From Mantis religiosa (lineage: Eukaryota > Arthropoda > Insecta > Mantodea > Mantidae), in assembly GCA_030765055.1 (NCBI GenBank), contig CM060957.1:198042335-198106334 (forward strand): 64,000 bases of DNA, given 5' to 3'. The first letter of the stretch is position 1. Every line of letters starts with the position of its first letter. The position numbers were made by a program, and so were the translations under genes. The notes under the pieces are model-generated. The model was not told the DNA's origin. It did not search any database and saw nothing but the letters and a program-made list of their open reading frames with translations. This document shows positions 21,356 to 30,601 of this stretch, in pieces.

Positions 21356-21799
21356 TTAGCTGTTTAGTCTGTTTTTATTCCTCATTATTTTTAGATCCAA
21401 AAGTGGTAAATACTCGTCTTTTTCCATTTCTACAGTTAACTTGATGCTTTTTTCTTGGATATTTAAAAGTTTTAGTGCATCACTGATGTGTTTTTTTGGT
21501 ACTATTGCAAAGATGTCATCTACATAACGTTGCCAGAGTTTGATCATCCAAGGGAAACCTTTGTTGATTCTTATTTCTAATGCACTCATGTACAGATCGG
21601 CCAGGAAGGGTGATAGGGGGTTGCCCATTGCTAACCCTGAAGTTTGGTGGAAATATTTTGTTTGAAACTGGAAGAAATTTTGTTCTATGCATAATTTGGT
21701 TGGTTCGATGTAGTCTTGGCATGCCATCATCTGAAATTTCATACTACATCGAACTAACCAAATTATGCATAGAACAAAATTTCTTCCATTTTCAAACAA
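21356..21799 (-). pseudogene. PLE reverse transcriptase fragment
   Basis: Encodes PLE RT core motifs: PTKLCIEQNFFQF, SGLAMGNPLSPFLADLYM (motif B region), WQRYVDDIFAIVPKKH (motif C, catalytic YVDD), then MEKDEYLPLLDLKIMRN. The fingers and palm motif A upstream are missing. The first ~20 codons of the frame (21799-21740) come from the inverted fold-back copy and are not genuine RT sequence. Confidence 0.75.
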
Positions 21800-21815
21800 A
21801 ATATTTCTATCAAAT

Positions 21816-22985
21816 TTGATTTTTTTTGTGTGGATTTTTATGATTTATAGTAATTCGGATTAATCGTAGAATAATCTTATTGAGTGAGAATTTATACGAA
21901 TTATACTAACAGTAGTTGAAAACTATATTGGATTTGTTGTGGTTTTATTTCTTATCTGCGTAAGCATAAACAATTTCCAATAAAGCGAAGCAGTTAGAAT
22001 AATGAGGTGTCACATAAATATTAAGCATGGACAGAACTTAGAGAGGAGAAATTAAATTAATGTGATCATTAACAATTGGCATGACTGACTTTAATATATC
22101 TAATCTCAGGAGAAACTACTCTGACCAACTTACTTTACAGTAGACAATCATTTACACATACACAATAGTCAACAAAAAGAAGCACATCCTCATGCTAAAA
22201 TCTCACGATGCATTGGTAATATGTCTTCATCATTAGTATCACAACATATCTCTTAATCAACATAACTGATATGCCAACGTCCATAATCAACATTTCGCAG
22301 CTAATCTGTCTTATAGAAGGCAAAGTTAATATTTGCTATACTAAGGGGAATCTCGCGATATTTAACCTTTATCCTAGTATCGCTTTACTACCATTAGGCT
22401 TTACTTCCTGGCAAACTAAAGGTAGGGAACTTCATCCTACATTATATACAAATAAAATATATCATAAGCATGCCATATCTAAGTGCTTGATACGCTCTTA
22501 AAATATCTCGCGACTGAATCTAAGAGTTGCTATCAGCAAAACTGTAATTATATATTAGTCTTCAGTTCACATTCTCTCTTCAATCACACAAATACACATG
22601 GTTCCTGACAGTTCCTGACATCACCTTTAAAATACTGAAAACAAATAACAGCTTACCTGTGATATAAAAACGACATCATTATTATCATATGACTCAGCGG
22701 TTCTTCACAGAGGGTTTACATCCTATGCTGCAATCTTGTGCAACCCAAGAATGACTGCTCTTAATTTTGCTGTCGATTTAACAGAACACATATGAGCTGG
22801 CAGGTCAGTACCACTGCTTACTCTGATCACTGAGTCATTCAACCTGTCTCAGCTTGTTAATTCCTGCTAAAGCCTGGAGCTTACCATGAAATGAAACGTG
22901 AACCTCCAATAATTAAAATGTTTCCCAAATCTTGTTCAGACCTTATACGCAGCAATATTTTGTAGTATATATATGTTTCTTTCTT
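21816..22985. other. No recognisable gene; upstream intron or 5' region of zinc-finger gene
   Basis: AT-rich with no domain-bearing frame. It ends in a polypyrimidine tract and AG acceptor (ttctttcttcacag, 22977-22990). At least one further 5' exon probably lies to the left, but I could not find it. Confidence 0.4.
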
Positions 22986-23038
22986 CACAGATTTGTTTCT
23001 GAAAATAAGATCTACATCTGATTCCATAGGTATTTGAA

Positions 23039-23447
23039 ATGGATGAGAGAATAGAAATCAAAGAAGAGGATCCACTCACAGATGACATAACCTTACAGAA
23101 TGAGAGAGACTTCTTTCAGAAGGTTGTTTCTATGAAGACAAGTACTGATACTGTACTTCTGGATACTGATTGTGACATGACAGTCAAAACAGAAATTAAA
23201 TCAGAGACTCCTTTCATCAAAGAACTTGAAAAACAGATTAAGACTGAAACAGGTATATGGAGCAACAACTGCGAGATGGTAAAATCCAATGAAGTTGAAC
23301 AGCATGAGGGAGAATTTCTTCCAGAGAATCCTGAAATGATGGATAAGAAATATAACAGTGATTATGAAATGTGTAAAAGAAATAGAAATTAAAGAAGAAC
23401 CTTGGTGGCTGGAAACAGAAACATCATCAGTTTGTGATAATACTAAG
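23039..23447 (+). CDS. Zinc-finger gene exon 1: acidic N-terminal region
   Basis: The first ATG after the acceptor at 22990 opens MDERIEIKEEDPLTDDIT, followed by a Glu/Lys-rich, low-hydrophobicity stretch with repeated 'KTEIKSE/IKTE' motifs. Such motifs are typical of the N-terminal exon of insect C2H2 clusters and resemble SUMO-acceptor sites. The frame runs to a stop at 23392, but similarity to the duplicated exon at 61973-62405 continues one base out of frame (KEIEIKEE ... ETETSSVCDNTK) to the GT donor at 23448. Copy 1 thus has one extra A in 23375-23378. The exon proper starts at 22991 and has no recognised domain. Confidence 0.65.
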
Positions 23448-23466
23448 GTAAGTTATCTAGAAGTCT

Positions 23467-23590
23467 ATTGGATATTTGACACATTCTACATATGAAACAG
23501 GCTCAGTAAGCTTAAAGTGACCTACCCTAAACAAGTGGACAATGGGCTACTTATAAGTGACCCATGTAATCGAAGTGTCACATGTATCGT
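23467..23590. repeat. Segment repeated at 63272-63397
   Basis: Blocks such as ggatatttgacaca, gaaacaggctca and agtgacctaccctaaacaag occur in the same order at 63272-63397. Here the segment starts 20 bases after the exon 1 donor; in the second copy it lies about 870 bases after it. Confidence 0.7.
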
Positions 23591-24500
23591 GACAGTACAT
23601 TGTACTAATACCAGCTCTTAAGGGTATAGATATTATGTCAGGCTATTTTCCACCCACATGATCATCATAAAATTGATTTCTTTCTTGTTTATTTGGATCA
23701 TAAACAAGAGCGCTTTAAATTATAAAGTTACATACATGGACACCACATCAGTGTACGATATTATCACTGTTTGGTCCATACATGCTAACTTAACAACTAA
23801 ATGGGCAAATGAATATAATGTGCCCTAGAAGTTGACTATGTTATGTGGTTTGTGTAACAATGCATTTCACTTTATGCCAATGTTTGCAAATCTTTCCAAG
23901 ACGGATTGAACATGCAGCTACAGTGCCCTTAACCCTTATGTATACACTTGAATGCAGTGATATGTAGGGAGTAATCTGTCACTGTTTGAATGTCCATCAT
24001 GGTCAGTTACTTGAATTATGCAAAATAAGGCCTGAAGCTTTCCTGTTGAAAGAAAATGTTCAAGTTTTCCTCTAGAAACATGCCAGATGAAAATACAATT
24101 GGAAATGAACGTTTTGGGTGCATACAACTCTCCCATTAGAATATTTATTAAATGTTATAACCACAAATGGATCACTGGATATGACAAAAATATAAACAAT
24201 GACAAAACACTGTCAGTTTTGGCATTACTAAACAAAAGACTGTTTTCAGTAAATTAAATGTCAGGTGAGGAGATGACGAGAGTATAGAAGATTAATTGGG
24301 TCAAAGAAACCTAACTACTTATGTTGATTATCAAGCTGAATATATCATTGTTTCTTAAGTCGACGGATTTCCAATTTTAAGCCTGATATCCCAGAGGTGC
24401 TTTTTGAAATCTGGCCTCATGATTAAATGTGCTTCTTTCAGAGAAAATGACCAAAACCTCCTTAACCCTCCAACCTCAGTAACTGTTGCAAAATGATTAT
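23591..24500. other. Intron sequence, nothing recognised
   Basis: AT-rich intronic DNA of the zinc-finger gene with no domain-bearing reading frame. Confidence 0.4.
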
Positions 24501-24509
24501 GTACTTTGC

Positions 24510-24605
24510 CAAGATTTTCTCTTATCCTGGAAGATGAATTTACACTTAAGTTCTATGGACCCCAAGCATTTTTAGCATCATTTTCCCATGTCATTCAGCA
24601 ATTTT
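24510..24605 (+). mobile_element. SINE type A fragment
   Basis: The body matches the SINE at 1200-1428: ttctcttatcctggaa, then ttctatggaccccaagc and agcatcattttcccat. The tRNA-related head is missing or unrecognisable. Confidence 0.5.
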
Positions 24606-24844
24606 ACAAGCTGTATTGGAGATGTTCAGTAAAAAAATAGGAACATAGAAAAAAGGTGACCTATAACAGTATAGCTTAATGCAGCATTATCTAGAAATCA
24701 CAGAACAGGTTGATTCGTCTGAGTTTAATCATAATGGACATATGTGATGCATTGTTAGCGGTGTTGACTCATTGTTAGTTGTTTCCCCTAGTGGTCTACC
24801 GGGGAAATATATGAGTCAACTGGAGAATTTAATGTCAGGAAGGC

Positions 24845-25015
24845 ACGTTGGCAATGGTAGCTCAAAGGTTAAGAGCGACTGGACGGAAACCAGGAGATCC
24901 GTGGTTCAAATCCCGGCCATGGCATTGAATTTTTCATGTTGACTCTATCCATCAAATATCTTAGCCTATATACGGCTAGTGTGGAGATATGATTAATTTC
25001 CATCAATTAACTAAA
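24845..25015 (+). mobile_element. tRNA-derived SINE, type B
   Basis: The head has an A-box-like ggtagctcaaaggttaagagc (24857-24877) and a B box ggttcaaatcccg (24903-24915) at the spacing of a pol III promoter. A tRNA-unrelated body follows (ccatggcattgaatttttca ... actctatcc ... gctagtgtggagatatg). It ends without an obvious poly(A). Related copies: 5620-5735 (antisense), 42727-42850, and inside the inverted-arm elements at 2948 and 6741. Confidence 0.7.
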
Positions 25016-25531
25016 ACTCAATGCAAGGTTATGTCAACATCAAAGAATCCTTGTTAGGTCTCTGTGGACTATGACCTCATTATAAATATAATGTAATAAT
25101 CATGTTTAAGTATGTCCATGTGCACTTGTTTTGTTGAGTAGATCTCTATACTGAAAGCCATTTGTGTGTACTTCCTTTTATCATTAATGTTGATACAATT
25201 TGTATTGAGTAGTCCACCAGTTACATGATTTATGTCCAGTACTAATATGTTATTCATGCAATTCCTTCTCCTGTTTTCTCCTAAGTTTCTGTATTAAGTT
25301 TCCTTAATGCTTGACCATTTAAGTAATATATTGTGCTCTATTAAACATTTATTTTGCTAGTTCTGAGTTTTCTAAATCACTTATATACTTTCTCTCTGTC
25401 TTGGTTTTCTTACACCCCTGTTCATGATAAAATATAGAATGTTTGTGTCCACATATGTTTTAGCCATGTTACATAGGACATTGGCGTTAGATAATTCTGT
25501 GAAACTATACATTTGAATTATTCTGTTACAG
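25016..25531. other. Intron sequence, nothing recognised
   Basis: No domain or repeat identified; it ends in the acceptor of the 32-bp exon. Confidence 0.4.
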
Positions 25532-25563
25532 GATGTCGACCTTCCTGCAGTAAAATCCTCAAG
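25532..25563 (+). CDS. Zinc-finger gene exon 2: 32-bp micro-exon
   Basis: Acceptor ttctgttacag ends at 25531 and donor gtaaga starts at 25564. In the phase set by exon 1 it encodes DVDLPAVKSS plus two bases that join exon 3 (ag|a = Arg). The linker resembles the 'INFPIVKSE' peptides commonly found between the acidic exon and the fingers in insect C2H2 genes. Its size alone would not be convincing; the agreement of both splice phases is what supports it. Confidence 0.6.
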
Positions 25564-26048
25564 GTAAGATTCCACATTTTTCTGTTACGAGCCTTCTGCC
25601 TTTTGTATTTTCTTTACTTTTGTTCATATATAGCTCTCATATTTATGTTTTATCACATGTCTCATTGAACTCTTGAGCTGATAAAAATGGATATACAGTA
25701 AAACTTGTTCTAAGTGTAATCATATGGGACCCATAGAAATTTCCAAATCAGGCAATTTTCCTAACTTTACAAAATTCAATAGATTATGTATAGTTTTTCA
25801 GTTACCATGTATCATAAATATATATGTATTTGTAATTTTGCACAGATGTAAATGTATAATTAACCGCTGTAGCATAGATTTTATTAACTAGTTTGCCGAT
25901 ATTTGTGCCACAGACTAATACAATAGTACTAATAACACTAACACAATATCATAATATAAAAATTATTTGTGGTTGGTTTATTGACACTCGTCACTTACTT
26001 TTTCATATATTTATGAGAGACTAGTTTCAAAGGCCCTGGCCTCCATTT

Positions 26049-26486
26049 TCAATCTCTTTCCAACTGGCATCTGTTGTTGTCTGCTCTCTCTGGTGGTGGA
26101 ACTATGAACTTTTTTGTCAAATTATCTACTGGCGGGATTTCAAAGTTCATTACGCGATCCTTATTTTTCCAGATGAATATGTTCTCCCATGTTGTCAATC
26201 TATTTTCGCTTATCACTCCTGTTAATAATTTTGGATTTGGATCAATGTCATGGTTTTCATTCCAAAAATGAAATGCTACTGCTGACTTGTCTTCTTGTTT
26301 CAATCTGATGTTTCTAAAGTGTTCTTTGACTCTGGTTTTTAAATTTCTTTTTGTTTGACCTATGTAGCATTTTTCACAATTCTTACAATTTTTTTGGTAT
26401 ATTCCAGATTTGTTACCTGAAGGAATTTCATCTTTTGTTTTTGAATTTAGTAATTTTAAAATTGAGTATTTATTAGTAGGTGCCAA
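26049..26486 (-). CDS. PLE GIY-YIG endonuclease domain (minus copy)
   Basis: An open 145-codon frame with the complete endonuclease module: SGIYQKNCKNCEKCYIGQ (GIY at residues 28-30, CxxC, YIG at 41-43), TKRNLKTRVKEHFRNIRL (catalytic Arg/His helix), SAVAFHFWNENHDIDP and MNFEIPPVDNLTKKF. It is the C-terminal domain of the PLE polyprotein; alone it lacks the RT. It lies in a different frame from the RT ending at 26456, with a 31-base overlap. Its last ~17 codons fall in the pseudo-LTR. The ATG at 26486 is the first in this frame but is not a likely natural start. Confidence 0.85.
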   Translation of the reverse strand: MAPTNKYSILKLLNSKTKDEIPSGNKSGIYQKNCKNCEKCYIGQTKRNLKTRVKEHFRNIRLKQEDKSAVAFHFWNENHDIDPNPKLLTGVISENRLTTWENIFIWKNKDRVMNFEIPPVDNLTKKFIVPPPERADNNRCQLERD

Positions 26487-27958
26487 GATGATATTTTGTT
26501 CCTTGAATATCTTTTTAAATTTATTAAATGATATGTAAATGAACTGAATATGCTGTTGCTTTCTTTTTCTTTAATAAATGTGGTTGCTTCCTTAATGGTT
26601 TTCTTTAGTTTAGATTTTCTAATTTTCTTCAACACCAAACTTCTGTTGTATCCGTTTTCTTCTGCTATGTGTATTATTGCTTTTTGTTCCTTGAAATATT
26701 CTTCTTTTTCCATGGGTATGTTGACTAGTCTGTGTGTAAGGCTGTTTATTATTGCATGTTTATGTGTAGTTGGGTTGTGGCTATTATTTTTTATATAATT
26801 TTCTGAATGCGTTGGCTTCCTGTAAATTCCAAATTTTATTTTTGTATCATTCCTGATGATATTTAGATACAAGAAAGGTAGTTGTCCATTGATTTCCTTT
26901 TCTATTGTGAATTTAATAGTCCTTTCTTGCAGATTGAGTAATTTTAATGCATCATCTAAATGTTTACTTGGTACAATTGCAAAGATGTCGTCAACATATC
27001 TATACCAAACCTTGAAGATCAATGGGAAGGACTTTTTAATTTGTGTTTCAAATGCACTCATAAATAAGTTAGCCAAAAAAGGTGAAAGTGGATTGCCCAT
27101 TGATAATCCTGATTTCTGCTTGTAGTGTTTTCCATTAAAGCTGAAGAAGTTTTGTTCAATGCATATTTTTGTTAGAAAAATATATTCTTCTGCTTCTATT
27201 GCTTCCATATCAATTGTAGCTAGCCATTTTTTTAACACATTCTGCAATTTTTCTGTAGGTATGCTTGGAAATAAAGATGTGACATCAAATGAAACCAGTC
27301 TGTCATTTTTGTCCAAATTTATATCTTTGATTTTTTCTACTAAATCTAAAGAGTTTCTTAAATTTGCACTTTCAAATTTTGGAAAACTATTAAATTTACT
27401 TAGTAACCATTTGGCATTTATGCTACTAGTAATAGGTCTCATGCCTTTCCCTGTTTTATGAATTTTTGGCAGCCCATATACTCTTGGTAATGTTGGATTA
27501 TCTACTTTAATTTTGTGCAATTCTTTTTTGTTGATTATTTTGCTCTCTTTTAGCGTTTTATTTGTGGTTTCAATGCAGTACTTTAATGGATTATTTTCTA
27601 CTTTTTGGTAATTACTGTCTTCTAACAAATCTTCCATCCTCTTTGTGTATTCTTCTTTTTCCAGAATTACTAGTTTATTTCCCTTGTCTGCTTTGGTATA
27701 AATAACCGGTTTCCTTTTAAGAGCTTTTATGGTTTGGTTACTAAAATTCTTTTTCCTTTCGTTTTTAATCTCTTCTACTATTTTGGAACATTTGTTTTTT
27801 ACTGTGTTTTTACTTTCTTCGTTAAGTGTTTGTGTAGCAATTTGGATGTCAGCAATGTAATCTTCAATTTGGTTGGAATAATCTACACATGTCTTTAAAC
27901 CTAGATTCAGCATATTCAGTTCTGTTTTTGTAAAATTTTGGTTTGATAGGTTAACCAC
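26456..27958 (-). CDS. PLE reverse transcriptase (minus copy)
   Basis: 500 codons. Domain order: a linker with YTKADKGNKLVILEKEEY (about 87-104), LPRVYGLPKIHKTGKGMRPI (157-176), palm motif A SFDVTSLFPS (Asp225), motif B SGLSMGNPLSPFLANLFM (283-300) and motif C YRYVDDIFAIV (YVDD 321-324). The thumb follows with HAIINSLTHRLVN. All three catalytic aspartates are present. This is the telomerase-related RT class of Penelope elements. It stops in a shifted frame just before the endonuclease, where about four bases seem to be missing near 26530. The plus arm has the same defect, so it predates or accompanied the insertion. Confidence 0.9.
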   Translation of the reverse strand: MVNLSNQNFTKTELNMLNLGLKTCVDYSNQIEDYIADIQIATQTLNEESKNTVKNKCSKIVEEIKNERKKNFSNQTIKALKRKPVIYTKADKGNKLVILEKEEYTKRMEDLLEDSNYQKVENNPLKYCIETTNKTLKESKIINKKELHKIKVDNPTLPRVYGLPKIHKTGKGMRPITSSINAKWLLSKFNSFPKFESANLRNSLDLVEKIKDINLDKNDRLVSFDVTSLFPSIPTEKLQNVLKKWLATIDMEAIEAEEYIFLTKICIEQNFFSFNGKHYKQKSGLSMGNPLSPFLANLFMSAFETQIKKSFPLIFKVWYRYVDDIFAIVPSKHLDDALKLLNLQERTIKFTIEKEINGQLPFLYLNIIRNDTKIKFGIYRKPTHSENYIKNNSHNPTTHKHAIINSLTHRLVNIPMEKEEYFKEQKAIIHIAEENGYNRSLVLKKIRKSKLKKTIKEATTFIKEKESNSIFSSFTYHLINLKRYSRNKISSWHLLINTQF

Positions 27959-28060
27959 ATTGTTTAGCTCTTTTAGGTTATGTTTGTCTTTTTGATTTAT
28001 CTTTTTAAAAGTGCCTGCTTTCTGGCATAAATTTTTTAATTTATTCTTTAACTTTGCTGT

Positions 28061-28586
28061 TTATGTCTTCATTTTTCTATTAAGATATGCGAATAAATTG
28101 TTTTCAAAATTTTCCCAAAATATACTTCCTAAATGTTTGGTAAGTATTTGATGCAAATTGTACAATTTTATTTCTAGCGTGTTTCTATTTCTATAGTGTT
28201 TGTTCTTTTCTACAATTAATACTTTTGTCTCTGCTGTTTTTTGTTGTCTACTATTTTTTTTTATCAAATTTTACTACTTTTCTTACGAAATTAGGCACTA
28301 CTTTTTTCTTGATACACAAATTTATGAATCTTATGTCCGCTGCAATTTTTCTCCTTTTTTCCTGTAATTTTCCGAAAAGTTTTATTTCCTGTTTAATTTC
28401 AAATGATAAATGTCCAAATCCTACCTTGTTGGTGGTATCCATGTTCCCAATATATGTTCCACACTTTAACTCCATTTTGTTATTCCTCAAGACTTGTTCG
28501 CCTATTCTTGATGTGTGTTTGGAGGAATTTAGTAACAGTGACGTCAAAATTAATATAAAAATTATTTGTGGTTGGTTTATTGACAC
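28061..28586 (-). pseudogene. PLE N-terminal region (minus copy)
   Basis: Two overlapping minus frames (28586-28251 and 28267-28061) precede the RT. The likely first ATG opens MELKCGTYIGNMDTTNKVGF near 28475, followed by a lysine-rich region with no recognised domain. The frame shifts around 28255 and again between 28061 and 27958, where a further RT-proximal linker is readable. The N-terminal part of PLE polyproteins is generally poorly conserved, so assignment rests on position. Confidence 0.55.
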
Positions 28587-28698
28587 TCGTCACTTACTTT
28601 TTCATATATTTATGAGAGACTAGTTTCAAAGGCCCTGGCCTCCATTTTCAATCTCTTTCCAACTGGCATCTGTTGTTGTCTGCTCTCTCTGGTGGTGG
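28554..28698 (-). repeat. PLE pseudo-LTR, direct copy of 25955-26099
   Basis: 145 bp repeated in the same orientation at both ends of the minus copy. It contains the last codons of the endonuclease and, just downstream, a decayed hammerhead: stem II AGGCC/GGCCT, GAAAC and the palindrome CTAG followed by TC are intact, but the CUGAUGA core reads TTGAAAA. Confidence 0.75.
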
Positions 28699-29657
28699 CC
28701 AAATGGTTACTAAGTAAATTTAATAGTTTTCCAAAATTTGAAAGTGCAAATTTAAGAAACTCTTTAGATTTAGTAGAAAAAATCAAAGATATAAATTTGG
28801 ACAAAAATGACAGACTGGTTTCATTTGATGTCACATCTTTATTTCCAAGCATACCTACAGAAAAATTGCAGAATGTGTTAAAAAAATGGCTAGCTACAAT
28901 AGATATGGAAGCGATAGAAGCAGAAGAATATATTTCTCTAACAAAAATATGCATTGAACAAAACTTCTTCAGCTTTAATGGAAAACACTACAAGCAGAAA
29001 TCAGGATTATCAATGGGCAATCCACTTTCACCTTTTTTGGCTAACTTATTTATGAGTGCATTTGAAACACAAATTAAAAAGTCCTTCCCATTGATCTTCA
29101 AGGTTTGGTATAGATATGTTGACGACATCTTTGCAATTGTACCAAGTAAACATTTAGATGATGCATTAAAATTACTCAATCTGCAAGAAAGGACTATTAA
29201 ATTCACAATAGAAAAGGAAATCAATGGACAACTACCTTTCTTGGATCTAAATATCATCAGGAATGATACAAAAATAAAATTTGGAATTTACAGGAAGCCA
29301 ACACATTCAGAAAATTATATAAAAAATAATAGCCACAACCCAATTACACATAAACATGCAATAATAAATAGCCTTACACACAGACTAGTCAACTTACCCA
29401 TGGAAAAAGAAGAATATTTCAAGGAACAAAAAGCAATAATACACATAGCAGAAGAAAACGGATACATCAAAAGTTTGGTGTTGAAGAAAATTAGAAAATC
29501 TAAACTAAAGAAAACCATTAAGGAAGCAACCACATTTATTAAAGAAAAAGAAAGCAACAGCATATTCAGTTCATTTACATATCATTTAATAAATTTAAAA
29601 AGATATTCAAGGAACAAAATATCATCTTGGCACCTACTAATAAATACTCAATTTTAA
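28698..29657 (+). pseudogene. PLE reverse transcriptase (plus arm, 5' truncated)
   Basis: Begins abruptly at codon AKWLLSKFN at the head-to-head junction and then matches the minus copy through motif A (SFDVTSLFPS), motif B and YVDD to the same shifted stop (LINTQF). About eight residues differ from the minus copy (for example ISLTKI for IFLTKI, FLDLNI for FLYLNI). The fingers domain is absent, so it cannot be an active RT. Confidence 0.85.
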
Positions 29658-30064
29658 AATTACTAAATTCAAAAACAAAAGATGAAATTCCTTCAGGTAA
29701 CAAATCTGGAATATACCAAATAAATTGTAAGAATTGTGAAAAATGCTACATAGGTCAAACAAAAAGAAATTTAAAAACCAGAGTCAAAGAACACTTTAGA
29801 AACATCAGATTGAAACAAGAAGACAAGTCAGCAGTAGCATTTCATTTTTGGAATGAAAACCATGACATTGATCCAAATCCAAAATTATTAAAAGGAGTGA
29901 TAAACCAAAATAGATTGACAACATGGGAGAACATATTCATCTGGAAAAATAAGGATCGCGTAATGAACTTTGAAATCCCGCCAGTAGATAATTTGACAAA
30001 AAAGTTCATAGTTCCACCACCAGAGAGAGCAGACAACAACAGATGCCAGTTGGAAAGAGATTGA
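29627..30064 (+). CDS. PLE GIY-YIG endonuclease domain (plus arm)
   Basis: An intact 145-codon copy of the endonuclease at 26049-26486, differing at a few residues (SGIYQINC here, SGIYQKNC there; LLKGVINQNRL here, LLTGVISENRL there). It has GIY, CxxC, YIG, Arg/His helix and the MNFEIPPVDN region in order. It overlaps the RT frame by 31 bases, as in the minus copy. Confidence 0.85.
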   Translation: MAPTNKYSILKLLNSKTKDEIPSGNKSGIYQINCKNCEKCYIGQTKRNLKTRVKEHFRNIRLKQEDKSAVAFHFWNENHDIDPNPKLLKGVINQNRLTTWENIFIWKNKDRVMNFEIPPVDNLTKKFIVPPPERADNNRCQLERD

Positions 30065-30352
30065 AAATGGAGGCCAGGGCCTTTGAAGCTAGTTTCTCAT
30101 AAATATATGAAAAAGTAAGTGACGAATGTCAATAAACCAACCACAAATAATTTTTATATTAATTTTGACGTCACTGTTACTAAATTCCTCCAAACACACA
30201 ACAATATCATAACTTGAATTGTAATTCAGATTACTTCTTTCTTTTTCTATTCTCCCTAGGATTAATTGTCTTATATCTCACTTGCTGTTTTGTTCACTGT
30301 GAGGAAGGTCTTTATACTTTTCTATGTGCATTATTTTGCTCTATTGAATGGT

Positions 30353-30601
30353 TTAAACATCTTGTGAAGATATGCACTTATCCATAGGTTTTGATGCGTA
30401 GTTGGATGACATCATCATAATTCTGTTTCTATCTACGCATTTTACAATATACACATTGCTGTCATAGTGAACAAGCATGTCTGAAGATCCTCTACCTTCT
30501 TTCTCTAATTCTTCATCTCTCTTCAGTCCTGCTCTCTTTGGTAATCTGTTCTTCTCTATTGTGCCAGTTAATCTAAGTCCTCTCCTGAGAAGCTCATACA
30601 T
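30353..30601 (-). pseudogene. piggyBac transposase fragment
   Basis: The 82-codon frame matches the central part of piggyBac transposases after the second catalytic Asp: YELLRRGLRLTGTIEKNRLP, then KRDEELEKEGRGSSDMLV, a decayed 'VVKWYDNK' block and MMMSSNYASKP ('LLSNFH'). No ends or third Asp found. A separate acidic frame at about 31061-30921 (MDDSEDVFSDGDGDSENGN) looks like a piggyBac N-terminus and may belong to the same relic. Confidence 0.6.

Larger units (their letters stand above)
20453..21815 (-). mobile_element. Penelope-like element with folded-back 5' end
   Basis: The left terminus (20453-20595) matches the miniature PLE at 11718-11860 and carries a decayed hammerhead (minus 20590-20557, core CTGAGAA). 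Inside are GIY-YIG and RT pieces on the minus strand. At the right end 21653-21722 is repeated in inverted orientation at 21747-21814, around a 25-bp loop, so the 5' end of the retained RT is folded back on itself. A 25-bp T run (20802-20826) interrupts the endonuclease frame. Confidence 0.75.
25955..30200 (-). mobile_element. Head-to-head Penelope-like element, 4.2 kb, with 12-bp TSD
   Basis: Bounded by the direct repeat acaatatcataa (25943-25954, 30201-30212). A nearly full-length minus-strand copy (28698 to 25955) is joined head to head to a plus-strand 5'-truncated copy (28698-30158). The shared arms, 25955-27415 and 28698-30158, are both 1461 bp with a few percent difference at most. The minus copy is preceded by a 145-bp direct repeat of its own 3' end (28554-28698 = 25955-26099), the PLE pseudo-LTR. 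The right side carries a 42-base tail (30159-30200) equal to the sequence that follows the pseudo-LTR in the minus copy (28553-28512). It sits in the last intron of the zinc-finger gene. Confidence 0.9.

Noticed and set aside
26456..27958. Group II intron or bacterial retron RT
   Set aside because: The GIY-YIG domain, CxxC before YIG, inverted terminal repeats and hammerhead remnants identify a Penelope-like element.
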